The notes: generated from the letters alone by a model not told the origin. 64,000 nt of DNA from CAVQCX01 sp963775335 (GCA_963775335.1 CAVZIJ010000001.1:8238-72237); one strand, 5' to 3'; counted from the stretch's first letter, positions 43,732 through 52,182 are shown. A program made the numbers and translations.

Positions 43732-43770
43732 CGGCCCGCGCTGGTCGGAGCTTGCAGGCGGTGCTGCCGA

Positions 43771-43931
43771 GGGGCTGTTGGCGTTTGTCTGAGCGAGGGC
43801 GATTGCGAGCGATTTTTCGGGCTGACAAGGCGCGGTGAGGAGGAATAGTGGATCGATGGCGACGAGCCGCAACACAGTCAGCGCGGAAAAGGGCCGTAAT
43901 CGGACCGCGAACGGCAATTGTCAACAGCCCC
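43771..43931 (+). mobile_element. MITE-like element, 161 bp, full copy
   Basis: Ends GGGGCTGTTG at the left and CAACAGCCCC at the right, followed by TAG. Same length and nearly the same sequence as 9062-9222, same orientation. Non-coding. Confidence 0.78.
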
Positions 43932-44019
43932 TAGCGTCTGACGCGGTCTGTTAGAATCTCGACCGAGCCTGGGCCCGTGCCGGCCTGGCTTGGGTCCTAC
44001 AGCAACCCAGGAGTATGTC

Positions 44020-45486
44020 TTGCGCCTGCAACCAGTCATCCTCTCCGGAGGATCGGGCACCCGGCTCTGGCCGTTGTCCCGGGAGACCTACCCCAAGCAG
44101 TTCCTCCCGCTGGTCGGGGAGGCCACGATGCTGCAACAGACAGCGGCGCGACTCGACGGTCTCGGCACCGAACATCCCCACCACGGGATCGCGGTTGACG
44201 ACCCGATCCTGGTATGCAACGAGACCCATCGCTTTCTGGTCGCCGAGCAGCTGCTGGAGGTAGGGCGTCGGGCCGATGCGATCATCCTGGAGCCGGTGGG
44301 GCGCAACACCGCCCCCGCGTTGACCCTGGCCGCCCTGGCGGCGATACGCAGCGGCGAGGACCCGGTGCTCATCGCCATGCCGGCCGACCACGTGATCGCC
44401 GATCCCGCGGGATTTCGCCACCAGGTGGCCGAGGGTTGGGTGCGGGCGTCCGCGGGGGCAGTCATCACCTTCGGGATCGTGCCCTCGGGCCCCGAGACGG
44501 GCTTCGGCTACCTGCTCAAGGGCGAGCCCCTGGGCGCGCGCGGCTCCGCCTTCGTGCTGCAGCGGTTCGTCGAAAAGCCTGATGCGGAGACCGCCGCTGT
44601 CTACGTGGCGAGTGGCTCCTATTTGTGGAACAGCGGGATCTTCATGCTCAGAGCCAGGCGCTGGATAGAGCTGGTCGAGCGCTACCGCCCGGAGATCGCC
44701 CTGGCCTGTCAGAAGGCGCTGGCCGCGGCCAGCGCCGACCTGGACTTCTGCCGGATCGATGCCGAGACCTTTCGCGATTGCCCATCGGACTCCATCGACT
44801 ATGCGGTGATGGAGCCGTTGTCCGCCGAGGGCGGCGGCGATGTCGTGGTCTTGCCGTTGGATGTCGGTTGGTCCGATGTCGGGGCCTGGTCGACCCTTTG
44901 GGAGGTGAGCGAGCGCGATTCACTGGGCAACGTGATCCATGGCGATGTGTTCGTCCACGATGCGCGGGGGAACCTGATCCACGCGCAGGACCGGATGGTC
45001 GCCGCGGTGGCGGTGGACAATCTGATCGTCATCGAAACGCCGGACGCGGTGTTGGTCGCCGACAAGCGGCGGTGCCAGGACGTCAAGGCTGTGACCGGTT
45101 ATCTGAAGGGCGCCCGTCGCTCGGAGGGTGAGACCCACCGGCGGGTCCATCGCCCCTGGGGGACCTATGAGCCCGTGGACGCGGGAGAGCGCTATCAGGT
45201 CAAACGCTTGACGGTCAAGCCGGGCGCGGCCCTATCTCTCCAGCTCCACCATCATCGGGCAGAGCACTGGATCGTGGTGCGTGGGACAGCGCGGGTCACC
45301 TGTGACGACAAGGTGTTCCTCGTGTCCGAGAACCAGTCGACCTATATCCCCATCGGGGCGCGGCACCGCCTCGAGAATCCGGGCAGCATCCCGCTCGACC
45401 TGATCGAGGTGCAGTCCGGCAGCTATCTCGGCGAAGACGACATCGTGCGCTTCCAGGACCTCTACAATCGGGAGTCCCGAGGTTGA
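44020..45486 (+). CDS. Mannose-1-phosphate guanylyltransferase / mannose-6-phosphate isomerase
   Basis: About 488 residues. TTG 44020 is chosen: AGGAG lies seven bases upstream and LRLQPVILSGGSGTRLWPLS is the conserved beginning. The pyrophosphorylase signature GGSGTRLWPLSRETYPKQFL is followed by LVCNETHRFLVAEQL, EPVGRNTAPA and FVEKPD. The C-terminal cupin (type II PMI) has VHRPWGTYEPVD near 373, PGAALSLQLHHHRAEHWIVV near 399-418 and SVYIPI-like QSTYIPIGARHRLEN. Makes GDP-mannose for exopolysaccharide or O-antigen (AlgA/ManC/CpsB type). No sugar-transfer genes adjoin it. Confidence 0.93.
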   Translation: MRLQPVILSGGSGTRLWPLSRETYPKQFLPLVGEATMLQQTAARLDGLGTEHPHHGIAVDDPILVCNETHRFLVAEQLLEVGRRADAIILEPVGRNTAPALTLAALAAIRSGEDPVLIAMPADHVIADPAGFRHQVAEGWVRASAGAVITFGIVPSGPETGFGYLLKGEPLGARGSAFVLQRFVEKPDAETAAVYVASGSYLWNSGIFMLRARRWIELVERYRPEIALACQKALAAASADLDFCRIDAETFRDCPSDSIDYAVMEPLSAEGGGDVVVLPLDVGWSDVGAWSTLWEVSERDSLGNVIHGDVFVHDARGNLIHAQDRMVAAVAVDNLIVIETPDAVLVADKRRCQDVKAVTGYLKGARRSEGETHRRVHRPWGTYEPVDAGERYQVKRLTVKPGAALSLQLHHHRAEHWIVVRGTARVTCDDKVFLVSENQSTYIPIGARHRLENPGSIPLDLIEVQSGSYLGEDDIVRFQDLYNRESRG

Positions 45487-45567
45487 CTCCGGCGCGGGCC
45501 TCGGCGGCGGCTCGCCGCCCGGGCCGAAATTCGCTATCCTTCCGCCCTTTGCCCGGGGCTCCGAGAC

Positions 45568-46659
45568 ATGGGATTCAAGTGTGGCATCGTGGGGCTTCCC
45601 AACGTCGGCAAGTCCACCCTATTCAACGCCCTCACCAAGGCCCGTATCGCGGCCGAGAACTATCCCTTCTGCACCATAGACCCCAACGTGGGGGTGGTAC
45701 CTTTGCCCGATCCGCGCCTGGACGTGATCGCCGGGATCGTGCAGCCCCAGCGCGTGGTACCGACCACCATGCAGTTCGTCGACATCGCGGGACTGGTGGC
45801 CGGGGCATCCAAGGGCGAAGGGCTCGGGAACAAGTTCCTGGCCAACATCCGGGAGACCGACGCGATCGCGCAGGTGGTGCGCTGCTTCGAGGACACCGAC
45901 GTTGTCCACGTGGCCGGCAAGGTGGACCCGGTGGCCGACATCGAGGTGATCAACACCGAGCTGGCCCTGGCCGACCTGGAGACGGTCGAGAAGGGCATAG
46001 ACCGCGCCGCCAAACAGTCTAAGTCCGGCGACAAGAAGATACTGGCCCGCAAGGCGCTGCTGGAGCGGGTGCGCGAGCAGCTCGACCAAGGCCGGCCGGT
46101 TCGGGCCATGGGGCTGACGGCCGATGAGCGGTTGGAGATCCGCGACCTGTTCCTGCTGACTGCCAAGCCCACCATGTTCGTCGCCAACGTCGCCGACCAC
46201 GGCTTCGAGGCCAACCCGCATCTCGACGCGGTGCGCGCCTATGCCGAGGCCGAGGGCTCCGTGGTGGTCCCGGTGTGCGCCGCCATCGAGGCCGAGATTG
46301 CCGATCTGGACGAGGCCGACAAACAGGAGTTCCTGGCCGACATGGGCCTCGAAGAGCCGGGCCTGAACCGGCTGGTGCGGGCCGGTTATCGCCTCCTCGG
46401 GCTGGAGACCTATTTCACTGCGGGAGAGAAGGAGGTGCGGGCCTGGACCATCCCGGTGAACGCCACCGCCCCCCAGGCGGCAGGGGTCATCCACTCGGAT
46501 TTCGAGCGTGGCTTCATCCGCGCCGAGGTCATCTCTTACCAGGATTTTGTCCAATATCGGGGGGAGCACGGGGCCCGCGAGGCGGGGCGGCTGCGTTCCG
46601 AAGGGAAGGAATATATCGTTCAAGACGGTGACGTGATCCATTTCCGGTTCAACGTCTAG
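45568..46659 (+). CDS. ychF: Redox-regulated ATPase YchF (OLA1 family)
   Basis: 363 residues beginning MGFKCGIVGLPNVGKSTLFN. P-loop GLPNVGKST, G3-like VDIAGLVAGASKGEGLGNKF near 71-90, and ENYPFCTIDPNVGVV. The altered G4 motif of this family favours ATP over GTP. The TGS domain at the C-terminus is recognisable (VRAWTIPVNATAPQAAGVIH and AGRLRSEGKEYIVQDGDVIH). Universally conserved, ribosome-associated. It lies about 80 bp after the ManC-type gene. Confidence 0.96.
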   Translation: MGFKCGIVGLPNVGKSTLFNALTKARIAAENYPFCTIDPNVGVVPLPDPRLDVIAGIVQPQRVVPTTMQFVDIAGLVAGASKGEGLGNKFLANIRETDAIAQVVRCFEDTDVVHVAGKVDPVADIEVINTELALADLETVEKGIDRAAKQSKSGDKKILARKALLERVREQLDQGRPVRAMGLTADERLEIRDLFLLTAKPTMFVANVADHGFEANPHLDAVRAYAEAEGSVVVPVCAAIEAEIADLDEADKQEFLADMGLEEPGLNRLVRAGYRLLGLETYFTAGEKEVRAWTIPVNATAPQAAGVIHSDFERGFIRAEVISYQDFVQYRGEHGAREAGRLRSEGKEYIVQDGDVIHFRFNV

Positions 46660-46811
46660 GCCGCGTTGCTGGCGGGGCCTCGCCGAGCCCGGCGCAGTGG
46701 ATGTGCCCCGATCGGGTGCCGCAGCGGGAGGGCCTGGTAATGTATGCGGGCCAACGCGTCGCGGCGCCTTGACAAGCCAGGTCCCGCGGTTTAGTTTTGC
46801 GCCCCTTTCGT

Positions 46812-46888
46812 GGCTACGTAGCTCAGCCGGTTAGAGCACAGCACTCATAATGCTGGGGTCGGTGGTTCGAGTCCACCCGTAGCTACCA
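46812..46888 (+). tRNA. tRNA-Met (CAT), elongator type
   Basis: 77 nt with encoded CCA. Acceptor GGCTACG/CGTAGCT (with A73-CCA), D-arm GCTCAGCCGGTTAGAGC, anticodon loop CTCATAA (anticodon CAT), and T-arm GGTGGTTCGAGTCCACC. The paired first acceptor base and the anticodon arm without three G-C pairs identify the elongator rather than the initiator. Confidence 0.95.
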
Positions 46889-46903
46889 CTTCCCCGATCC
46901 CAG

Positions 46904-46930
46904 GGCGCCCTCGAGGCGCCTTTCTTGTTT
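46904..46930 (+). terminator. Rho-independent terminator after tRNA-Met
   Basis: GGCGCC-CTCGA-GGCGCC stem-loop followed by TTTCTTGTTT, 15 bp after the tRNA. Confidence 0.8.
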
Positions 46931-47119
46931 CGGCCTCCGCCCAGCGTCTCGAGGACCCCCGCTGCGCGGCGAGGGCGGGGGGTGTCCGGCGGGACTGGAC
47001 CGCATCTTGCTAGGTGAACCCTGCCGCGGTACCACCGGCGATGGCGGAGCGTTTCGGGGCCTCCCATAGTCCCACTCTGTTACAATGCAAAAGTTCATAG
47101 CCTTCAACGATCGACAGCC

Positions 47120-48076
47120 ATGAATCTGCGCGACCTCCGATATTTCATCGCGGTGGCGGATACGTGCCACTTCGGCAAGGCGGCGGAGCGCTGCTTCGTG
47201 AGCCAGCCGACCCTCTCGGGGCAGATCAAGAAGCTAGAGGAGGAGCTCGGCGTATCCCTGTTCGAGCGGACCAACAAGTCGGTATCGCTCACGCCGATCG
47301 GGCTGCAGCTGTTGGGCCATGCCCGCCGGGCGATCGAAGAGGCCGATGCCCTGGCGGAGCTCGCGCAGGTCTATAAGGACCCGCTCGCCGGACCTTTGCG
47401 GCTGGGCGCGATCCCGACCATCAGCCCATACCTCATGCCCCTGATTCTGGCGCCGTTGCGTGCCAGCCATCCCCGGCTGCGCCTGATTCTTTCCGAAGAG
47501 ATCACCGATCTGCTGCTGCGGCGTCTCGCCGACCACGAGGTCGACGCCGCATTGATCGCCACGCCGGTCGACGACCCCGCTTTGGTGTCGCGACCTTTGT
47601 TCGACGAGCCGTTCTGGCTGGCTCATCCCCGTAACCACCGCCTGTACAACAAGGAAGAGATTACGGAGGACGATCTGGCCCATTTGGACCTACTGCTGTT
47701 GGCCGACGGCCATTGCCTCGCCCGACAGGTCATGGAGGTCTGCCGGATGGCCGAGCGGCGAGAGGCCGGGGCCATGGCCGACCTGCGGGCTTCAAGTCTG
47801 GAGACCCTGTTGCAGCTCGTCGGGGCCGGCTTCGGCTCGACCTTGGTGCCTGCGCTGGCCGTGCGCGGAGCCTGGATGACCGATACAGGGGTGATCGCGC
47901 GAAAGTTGTCGGTCCCGCAGGCCTCTCGGCGTGTCTCGTTGGTGTGGCGGCGCACCTTTCCCCGTATTGCGGCTCTGGACGTCGTCTGCTCGACCATTCT
48001 GGCGAAGCTCCCCAACACGGTGCGCAAGGTGCCCATTGCCGACGAGGACCCCGCGGGGTGCAGGTTGGCGGGCTGA
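47120..48076 (+). CDS. oxyR: Hydrogen-peroxide sensor, LysR-family regulator OxyR
   Basis: 318 residues. N-terminal winged helix MNLRDLRYFIAVADTCHFGK and CFVSQPTLSGQIKKLEEELG; effector domain from about 90. The redox cysteines are present with OxyR spacing: DGHCLARQVMEVC, Cys199 and Cys208 by direct count. RASSLETLLQLVGAGFGSTL and the C-terminal WRRTFPR agree with OxyR. It should activate peroxide-defence genes after disulfide formation. Monocistronic; no katG or ahpC adjoins it. A TACAAT box lies at 47090-47095. Confidence 0.93.
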   Translation: MNLRDLRYFIAVADTCHFGKAAERCFVSQPTLSGQIKKLEEELGVSLFERTNKSVSLTPIGLQLLGHARRAIEEADALAELAQVYKDPLAGPLRLGAIPTISPYLMPLILAPLRASHPRLRLILSEEITDLLLRRLADHEVDAALIATPVDDPALVSRPLFDEPFWLAHPRNHRLYNKEEITEDDLAHLDLLLLADGHCLARQVMEVCRMAERREAGAMADLRASSLETLLQLVGAGFGSTLVPALAVRGAWMTDTGVIARKLSVPQASRRVSLVWRRTFPRIAALDVVCSTILAKLPNTVRKVPIADEDPAGCRLAG

Positions 48077-48315
48077 GTTGGGCTCATCCTCGCGCTCGGC
48101 GGGGTCCTCCTCCCGCCGGTGGTTGGGGCGTCGGATGCCCGTTGGGCCGGCAGGGCCGGCTGGATTCGGTCCGAAAGTCGCCGGGCCCAGGAAACTTTGT
48201 CCTCGCGTTCCGGTCTCATCATTGTCCCGTGCGGTGTTGAAGCCGCCGCACTGGGCTCCGGAGATGAGCAGTTTGTTCATTTCGGACTCCTCTTGTACAT
48301 AGCTGTCTGACTTGC

Positions 48316-48345
48316 GCCGATGCCTTGAGGCATCGGCTTTTTTTT
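48316..48345 (+). terminator. Strong Rho-independent terminator
   Basis: GCCGATGCC-TTGA-GGCATCGGC (perfect 9-bp stem) followed by eight T. It lies 240 bp after the oxyR stop and 35 bp before the NtrC-like sites of the ammonium transporter, so it would end oxyR transcripts or an unrecognised small RNA from 48077-48315. Confidence 0.88.
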
Positions 48346-48376
48346 GCGCCGAATTAGGGCGACACAGGACTCATGC

Positions 48377-48415
48377 GCACCATTGAGGTGCGTCTTCCTT
48401 GCGCTCTCTTGGTGC
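48377..48415 (+). promoter_or_regulatory. Two NtrC-binding-like sites upstream of the ammonium transporter
   Basis: GCACC-ATTGA-GGTGC (48377-48391) is a perfect NtrC dyad (GCACC-N5-GGTGC). GCGCT-CTCTT-GGTGC (48401-48415) is a second, degenerate half. They lie 40-80 bp upstream of the -24 element, the usual enhancer position in compact promoters. Confidence 0.75.
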
Positions 48416-48453
48416 GAGCCCCGGTACACAGGGCTTTTTCTCGCCCTATTCTG

Positions 48454-48469
48454 TGGCACGAATCCTGCA
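48454..48469 (+). promoter_or_regulatory. Sigma54 (-24/-12) promoter
   Basis: TGGCACGAATCCTGCA matches the sigma54 consensus (TGGCACG-N4-TTGCA) with one mismatch and the exact 12-bp GG-to-GC spacing. Transcription would start near 48481, 40 nt before the ammonium transporter ATG. Confidence 0.82.
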
Positions 48470-48519
48470 TCTTCGCGAGGCTCGATATTTCTATCTTCCG
48501 AACCTCGGGTGCCCGCGCC

Positions 48520-49824
48520 ATGCCAGAATCGATCCGCAAGCCTCTGCTCCTCTCCCTTGTCGCCCTGCCGGGCCTGGCGGTCGCTGGCGAGAACGCTGCA
48601 AGCGGAGGAGACACGGCGTGGATGCTCACCTCGACCGCCTTGGTGCTGTTCATGACCCTGCCGGGCCTGGCGCTGTTCTACGGCGGCCTGGTGCGCAGCA
48701 AGAACGTCCTCTCGGTGCTGATGCAGTGCTTCGGCATCGCGGGGCTGGTCTCGATCCTCTGGCTGGTGCTCGGGTACAGCCTTGCCTTTCATGCGGGCAA
48801 CGGGTTCGTCGGGGATTTCGGTCGCGTGCTGCTGGCCGGGGTAGGTCGCGAGACATTGACCGGAAGCATCCCGGAGCCCCTTTTCATGTTGTTTCAGATG
48901 ACTTTCGCGATCATCACGCCGGCCCTGATCGCAGGCGCGTTCGCAGAGCGGATGCGGTTCTCCTCGATGCTGGTGTTCAGTGCGCTCTGGCTGCTGCTGG
49001 TCTATGTGCCCGTCACCCACTGGGTCTGGGGTGGAGGTTGGCTGCAGTCGAGGGGGCTCTATGATTTCGCCGGGGGGACAGTGGTGCACATCACGGCCGG
49101 CGTGGCTGCCTTGGTGGCCGCCTTGGTCATGGGGCCTCGCCGCGGCTTCCCCGACACCGCGATGATGCCTCACAACATGACAATGACCGTGACCGGAGCG
49201 GGCATGCTATGGGTGGGGTGGTTCGGCTTCAACGGCGGCAGTGCTCTGGCCGCCAACGGCAACGCGGCGATGGCCATGCTGGCCACGCATATCGCCGCCT
49301 CGGCGGGGGCCATGACCTGGCTCGTGATCGAATGGCTGCGTTTCGGCAAGCCCTCGGTTCTGGGTGCCGTCACCGGCATGGTCGCGGGCCTGGGCACCAT
49401 CACCCCTGCTTCGGGATTTGTCGGCCCTGGCGGCGCGTTGGTCATCGGCGTGGCGGCCGGCGGAGTGTGCTTCACTGCGACCCAGTACATCAAGCGCGTG
49501 CTCAAGATCGACGACTCGCTCGATGTGTTCCCGGTGCACGGGGTGGGCGGGACGTTGGGCACCCTGTTGACCGGTGTCTTCTCCGCCACTTCCCTGGGGG
49601 TGTTCAGCGGGTTCGGGTTTGCTCCGGGCATCAACAGCATGGGGGGCCAGGTCTGGGTCCAGCTGATCGGGGTCCTCAGCACCGTAACCTACACCGCCGT
49701 TTTGACGTGGATCATTCTCAAGGTCGTCGACCGGCTCACCGGCGGTCTGCGGGTCAAGCCCGAACAGGAGATCGAGGGCTTGGACATCGCCCTGCACGAG
49801 GAGCGGGGTTACGACATCCACTGA
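48520..49824 (+). CDS. amtB: Ammonium transporter AmtB
   Basis: 434 residues from ATG 48520. The longer frame from 48373 runs through the NtrC and sigma54 sites and cannot be the start. N-terminal signal-like helix, then eleven helices. Amt signatures: PGLALFYGGLVRSKNVLSVL near 47-66, FQMTFAIITPALIAGAFAER near 125-144, GGTVVHITAGVAALVAALVM near 185-204 (pore His), FGFNGGSALAANGNAAMA near 235-252 and DVFPVHGVGGTLGTLLTGVF near 335-354 (second pore His). Imports ammonium. No glnK/glnB gene is next to it, unlike the usual glnK-amtB pair. Expression should rise under nitrogen limitation. Confidence 0.95.
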   Translation: MPESIRKPLLLSLVALPGLAVAGENAASGGDTAWMLTSTALVLFMTLPGLALFYGGLVRSKNVLSVLMQCFGIAGLVSILWLVLGYSLAFHAGNGFVGDFGRVLLAGVGRETLTGSIPEPLFMLFQMTFAIITPALIAGAFAERMRFSSMLVFSALWLLLVYVPVTHWVWGGGWLQSRGLYDFAGGTVVHITAGVAALVAALVMGPRRGFPDTAMMPHNMTMTVTGAGMLWVGWFGFNGGSALAANGNAAMAMLATHIAASAGAMTWLVIEWLRFGKPSVLGAVTGMVAGLGTITPASGFVGPGGALVIGVAAGGVCFTATQYIKRVLKIDDSLDVFPVHGVGGTLGTLLTGVFSATSLGVFSGFGFAPGINSMGGQVWVQLIGVLSTVTYTAVLTWIILKVVDRLTGGLRVKPEQEIEGLDIALHEERGYDIH

Positions 49825-49847
49825 CCCTGTGGGCGCCGGCGCTTACG

Positions 49848-49872
49848 AAGGCCCCTTTGGGGACCTTTTCTT
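49848..49872 (+). terminator. Probable terminator after amtB
   Basis: AAGGCCCC-TTT-GGGGACCTT (one bulged A) followed by a short T-rich run (TTCTT), about 25 bp after the stop codon. Confidence 0.55.
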
Positions 49873-50002
49873 GGGCGCCCGTTTGTTGATCGGCGCGAAC
49901 GCCCGGCAGGGAAGCCGGGCTGGACCATGGCCACAGGGACGTGTAGCCCCCCCGTTGCGAATCCGTGAATGCAGTCCGGGGTGGCGGTGGCCAAACAAAA
50001 GC

Positions 50003-50150
50003 CGGCATGAAGCCGGCAGTTGAATTGGTCGGGGCGACTGGAGTCCGCAGGACCTCCTGTCCTGCGCCCTTCGGGCCGCGCTACGCGCGTTCCGGATCGC
50101 TCCGGGCGAACCGGCTTCGCTGGCTCTCATCCAGTCACGGGGCCGTTTCT
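50003..50150 (-). other. Decayed tRNA-like sequence with its own terminator
   Basis: TGGTCGGGGCGACTGGA at 50028-50044 is nearly identical to the 3' end of the tRNA-Pro gene 173 bp away (TGGTCGGGGTGACTGGA at 50201-50217). Reading leftwards from it there is GCCGGC-TTCAT-GCCGGC followed by TTTTGTTT (50003-50021), a tRNA-style terminator. Rightwards, 50045-50150 consists of consecutive short hairpins and does not fold as a tRNA. Most likely a tRNA copy ruined by palindromic DNA, or a duplicated tRNA 3' end left by an integrated element. Confidence 0.45.
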
Positions 50151-50170
50151 GCCATGAGCGAAAAAAAGAA

Positions 50171-50189
50171 CGGCCGCAATGCGGCCGCC
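50171..50189 (-). terminator. Terminator of tRNA-Pro
   Basis: On the minus strand CGGCCGCA-T-TGCGGCCG is followed by TTCTTTTTTTC, ~12 bp after the tRNA 3' end. Confidence 0.8.
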
Positions 50190-50200
50190 GTTCGTCTATT

Positions 50201-50277
50201 TGGTCGGGGTGACTGGATTCGAACCAGCGACTCCCGCCTCCCGAAGACGGTGCTCTACCAGGCTGAGCTACACCCCG
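50201..50277 (-). tRNA. tRNA-Pro (CGG)
   Basis: 77 nt with encoded CCA on the minus strand: CGGGGTG...CACCCCG acceptor, D-arm AGCTCAGCCTGGTAGAGC, anticodon stem-loop CCGTC-TTCGGGA-GGCGG (anticodon CGG) and T-arm CTGGTTCGAATCCAG. It lies between ispB and the decayed tRNA-like sequence. Confidence 0.93.
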
Positions 50278-50279
50278 AA

Positions 50280-51248
50280 TCAGTAACTGCGGCTTACCGA
50301 GAAATCCGCCAGTCCGGCCAGTGCGTCCCGGAACCCCGAAGGGGGTAGGCTCTCCAATGCCTGCTTGGCGCTCTCGGCCTCCTGCCGCGCGAGCCGCGCA
50401 GTGTAAGCGATGGCGTCGGTCGATTCAATTATTTTCAAGACCGCCTCGATCTGGTCTGCTCCGCCGTGCTCTATGGCCCGCCGGAGCAGTTGCGCGTGCT
50501 CGGCCGTGCCGACGCGCATGGCCTGGATCAGGGGTAGGGTAGGCTTGCCCTCGGCGAGGTCATCTCCCACGTTCTTGCCGAGCTCCTCATTCGAGGAGCT
50601 GTAGTCCAGGGCGTCGTCGACGAGCTGGAATGCCATGCCGAGGTGCCGGCCGTAGGCCGCCGTGGCGGTCTCCGCTCCGGCGTCCGCCCCGGAAAGGACG
50701 GCACCGAGCTGGGCGCCGGCCTCGAACAGGGTGGCGGTCTTTCGCAGGATGACGTCGAAGTACTGTGCCTCGGTGGTGTCCGGGTTCTTGCAGTTGAGCA
50801 GCTGCAGCACCTCGCCTTCGGCGATCCGATTGGTGGCGTGGGACAGGATCTCCATGACCCGCATGAGATTGACGTCCACCATCATCTCGAACGCGCGCGA
50901 GTACAGGAAATCGCCCACCAGCACGCTGGCCGCATTTCCCCAGACCGCGTTCGCGGTCTCGCGGCTGCGCCGTAGCTCCGAGCCGTCGACCACATCGTCG
51001 TGCAGCAAGGTGGCGGTATGGATGAACTCCACCACCGCGGCCAGGTCGATATGCCGGTTCCCTCGGTAGCCGAGCGCGCGCGCGGCGAGAAGCACAATCA
51101 GCGGGCGCAGGCGTTTGCCCCCGCTGCTGACGATGTAGGAGCCGACCTGGTTGATCAGGACGACGTCCGAACGGAGGCGGTCGACGATCAGGGCGTCCAC
51201 CGCCCGCATGTCGTCGGCGGTGAGCTCGCGGATAGCCGGTAAGTCCAT
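50280..51248 (-). CDS. ispB: Octaprenyl diphosphate synthase
   Basis: 322 residues from ATG 51248, where family homology begins (MDLPAIRELTADDMRAVDAL). Trans-prenyltransferase: first Asp-rich motif FIHTATLLHDDVVDGSELRR near 74-93, GKRLRPLIVLLAARALGY near 44-61, and second Asp motif FQLVDDALDYSSSNEELGKN near 206-225, GKPTLPLIQAM. Builds the C40 side chain of ubiquinone. It is divergent from rplU, the classic arrangement in gammaproteobacteria. Confidence 0.94.
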   Translation of the reverse strand: MDLPAIRELTADDMRAVDALIVDRLRSDVVLINQVGSYIVSSGGKRLRPLIVLLAARALGYRGNRHIDLAAVVEFIHTATLLHDDVVDGSELRRSRETANAVWGNAASVLVGDFLYSRAFEMMVDVNLMRVMEILSHATNRIAEGEVLQLLNCKNPDTTEAQYFDVILRKTATLFEAGAQLGAVLSGADAGAETATAAYGRHLGMAFQLVDDALDYSSSNEELGKNVGDDLAEGKPTLPLIQAMRVGTAEHAQLLRRAIEHGGADQIEAVLKIIESTDAIAYTARLARQEAESAKQALESLPPSGFRDALAGLADFSVSRSY

Positions 51249-51468
51249 GTTGTGATTCAATGATTGCCGGCCAGGCCCCTGTTTGGCAGCGGGCATCCTA
51301 GGCGGGGTCCCGGCGACTGTCAAGGAGCCGTATCGCGGTCCGGCCCGCACTAAACGGGAACGGTGATTGACCCTCCGAGCTCCCCAGGATAAACTTCCGC
51401 CTCATTTTTTGCGGGCCCGCGACCGCGGGCGGGCGCGCCGGAAACATCCAGGTTTCGGAGATTTCGAC

Positions 51469-51783
51469 ATGTATGCCGTGATTCAGACCGGTGGCAAGCA
51501 GTACCGGGTGGCCGAGGGCGATACCCTCAAGGTCGAGAAGCTGGCGGCCGACGAGGGCGCGACCGTCGAGCTGGACAAGGTGTTGATGGTCGGTGAAGGC
51601 TCGGAGGTCCGGATCGGTGCTCCGTACGTGGACGGCTGCAGCGTGTCCGCCACGGTAAGGGCCCATGGGCGCGGGGATAAGATCAAGATGATCAAGTTCC
51701 GCCGCCGCAAGCACCACCTTAAGCGCCAGGGCCACCGCCAGTGGTACACTGAGCTGAAGATCACGGGTATCAACGCAGGCTGA
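51469..51783 (+). CDS. rplU: 50S ribosomal protein L21
   Basis: 104 residues, MYAVIQTGGKQYRVAEGDTL and the C-terminal KIKMIKFRRRKHHLKRQGHR are diagnostic. Binds 23S rRNA. First gene of rplU-rpmA-obgE. A possible promoter (TTGACC near 51367 and GATAAA near 51388, 15-bp spacing) and a GC-rich palindromic leader precede it. Confidence 0.96.
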   Translation: MYAVIQTGGKQYRVAEGDTLKVEKLAADEGATVELDKVLMVGEGSEVRIGAPYVDGCSVSATVRAHGRGDKIKMIKFRRRKHHLKRQGHRQWYTELKITGINAG

Positions 51784-51807
51784 ATTTAAAGAGATCAGGA
51801 CCGACCC

Positions 51808-52065
51808 ATGGCACACAAAAAGGCAGGCGGTAGCTCCCGCAACGGTCGCGACTCAGAGTCCAAGCGACTCGGCGTCAAGGTATTTGGCGGTCAGAGCATC
51901 CAGGCGGGTGGGATCATCGTGCGGCAGCGCGGTACCCCCTTCCACGGTGGCCTCAACGTCGGCTGCGGCAAGGATCACACCCTGTTCGCGAAGGTCGACG
52001 GCGTCGTCCGGTTCGAGGTAAAGGGTCCGAAGCAGCGGAAATACGTCAACGTGATACCGGCCTGA
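51808..52065 (+). CDS. rpmA: 50S ribosomal protein L27
   Basis: 85 residues, MAHKKAGGSSRNGRDSESKR and LGVKVFGGQSIQAGGIIVRQ. The N-terminus lies near the peptidyl-transferase centre. 24 bp after rplU with a good ribosome site (GAGATCAGGA). Followed by a terminator. Confidence 0.96.
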   Translation: MAHKKAGGSSRNGRDSESKRLGVKVFGGQSIQAGGIIVRQRGTPFHGGLNVGCGKDHTLFAKVDGVVRFEVKGPKQRKYVNVIPA

Positions 52066-52091
52066 GCACTGCGCCACATCCCGCCGCAAAG

Positions 52092-52116
52092 GCCTCGTCT
52101 CGCGACGGGGCTTTTT
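52092..52116 (+). terminator. Terminator after rpmA
   Basis: GCCTCGTC-TCGC-GACGGGGC (one G-T pair) followed by TTTTT. It separates the ribosomal genes from obgE, though read-through is likely. Confidence 0.8.
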
Positions 52117-52182
52117 GCTTTGTGGGGCCGAATCTGGCGGGTCTTGGTGCCGGCGGGTAGAGCGCAAGCCCGATCAGCAGCT

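Noticed and set aside
47792..48280. Minus-strand ORF with a good AGGAG site (MNKLLISGAQCGGFNTARDN...)
   Set aside because: Overlaps oxyR in antisense for most of its length and has low-complexity Pro/Gly sequence. The ribosome site is attractive, so a short peptide or small RNA cannot be excluded, but there is not enough to annotate.
51249..51468. Riboswitch-like leader before rplU
   Set aside because: The GC-rich palindrome is compatible with a leader hairpin, but no known riboswitch core could be matched.
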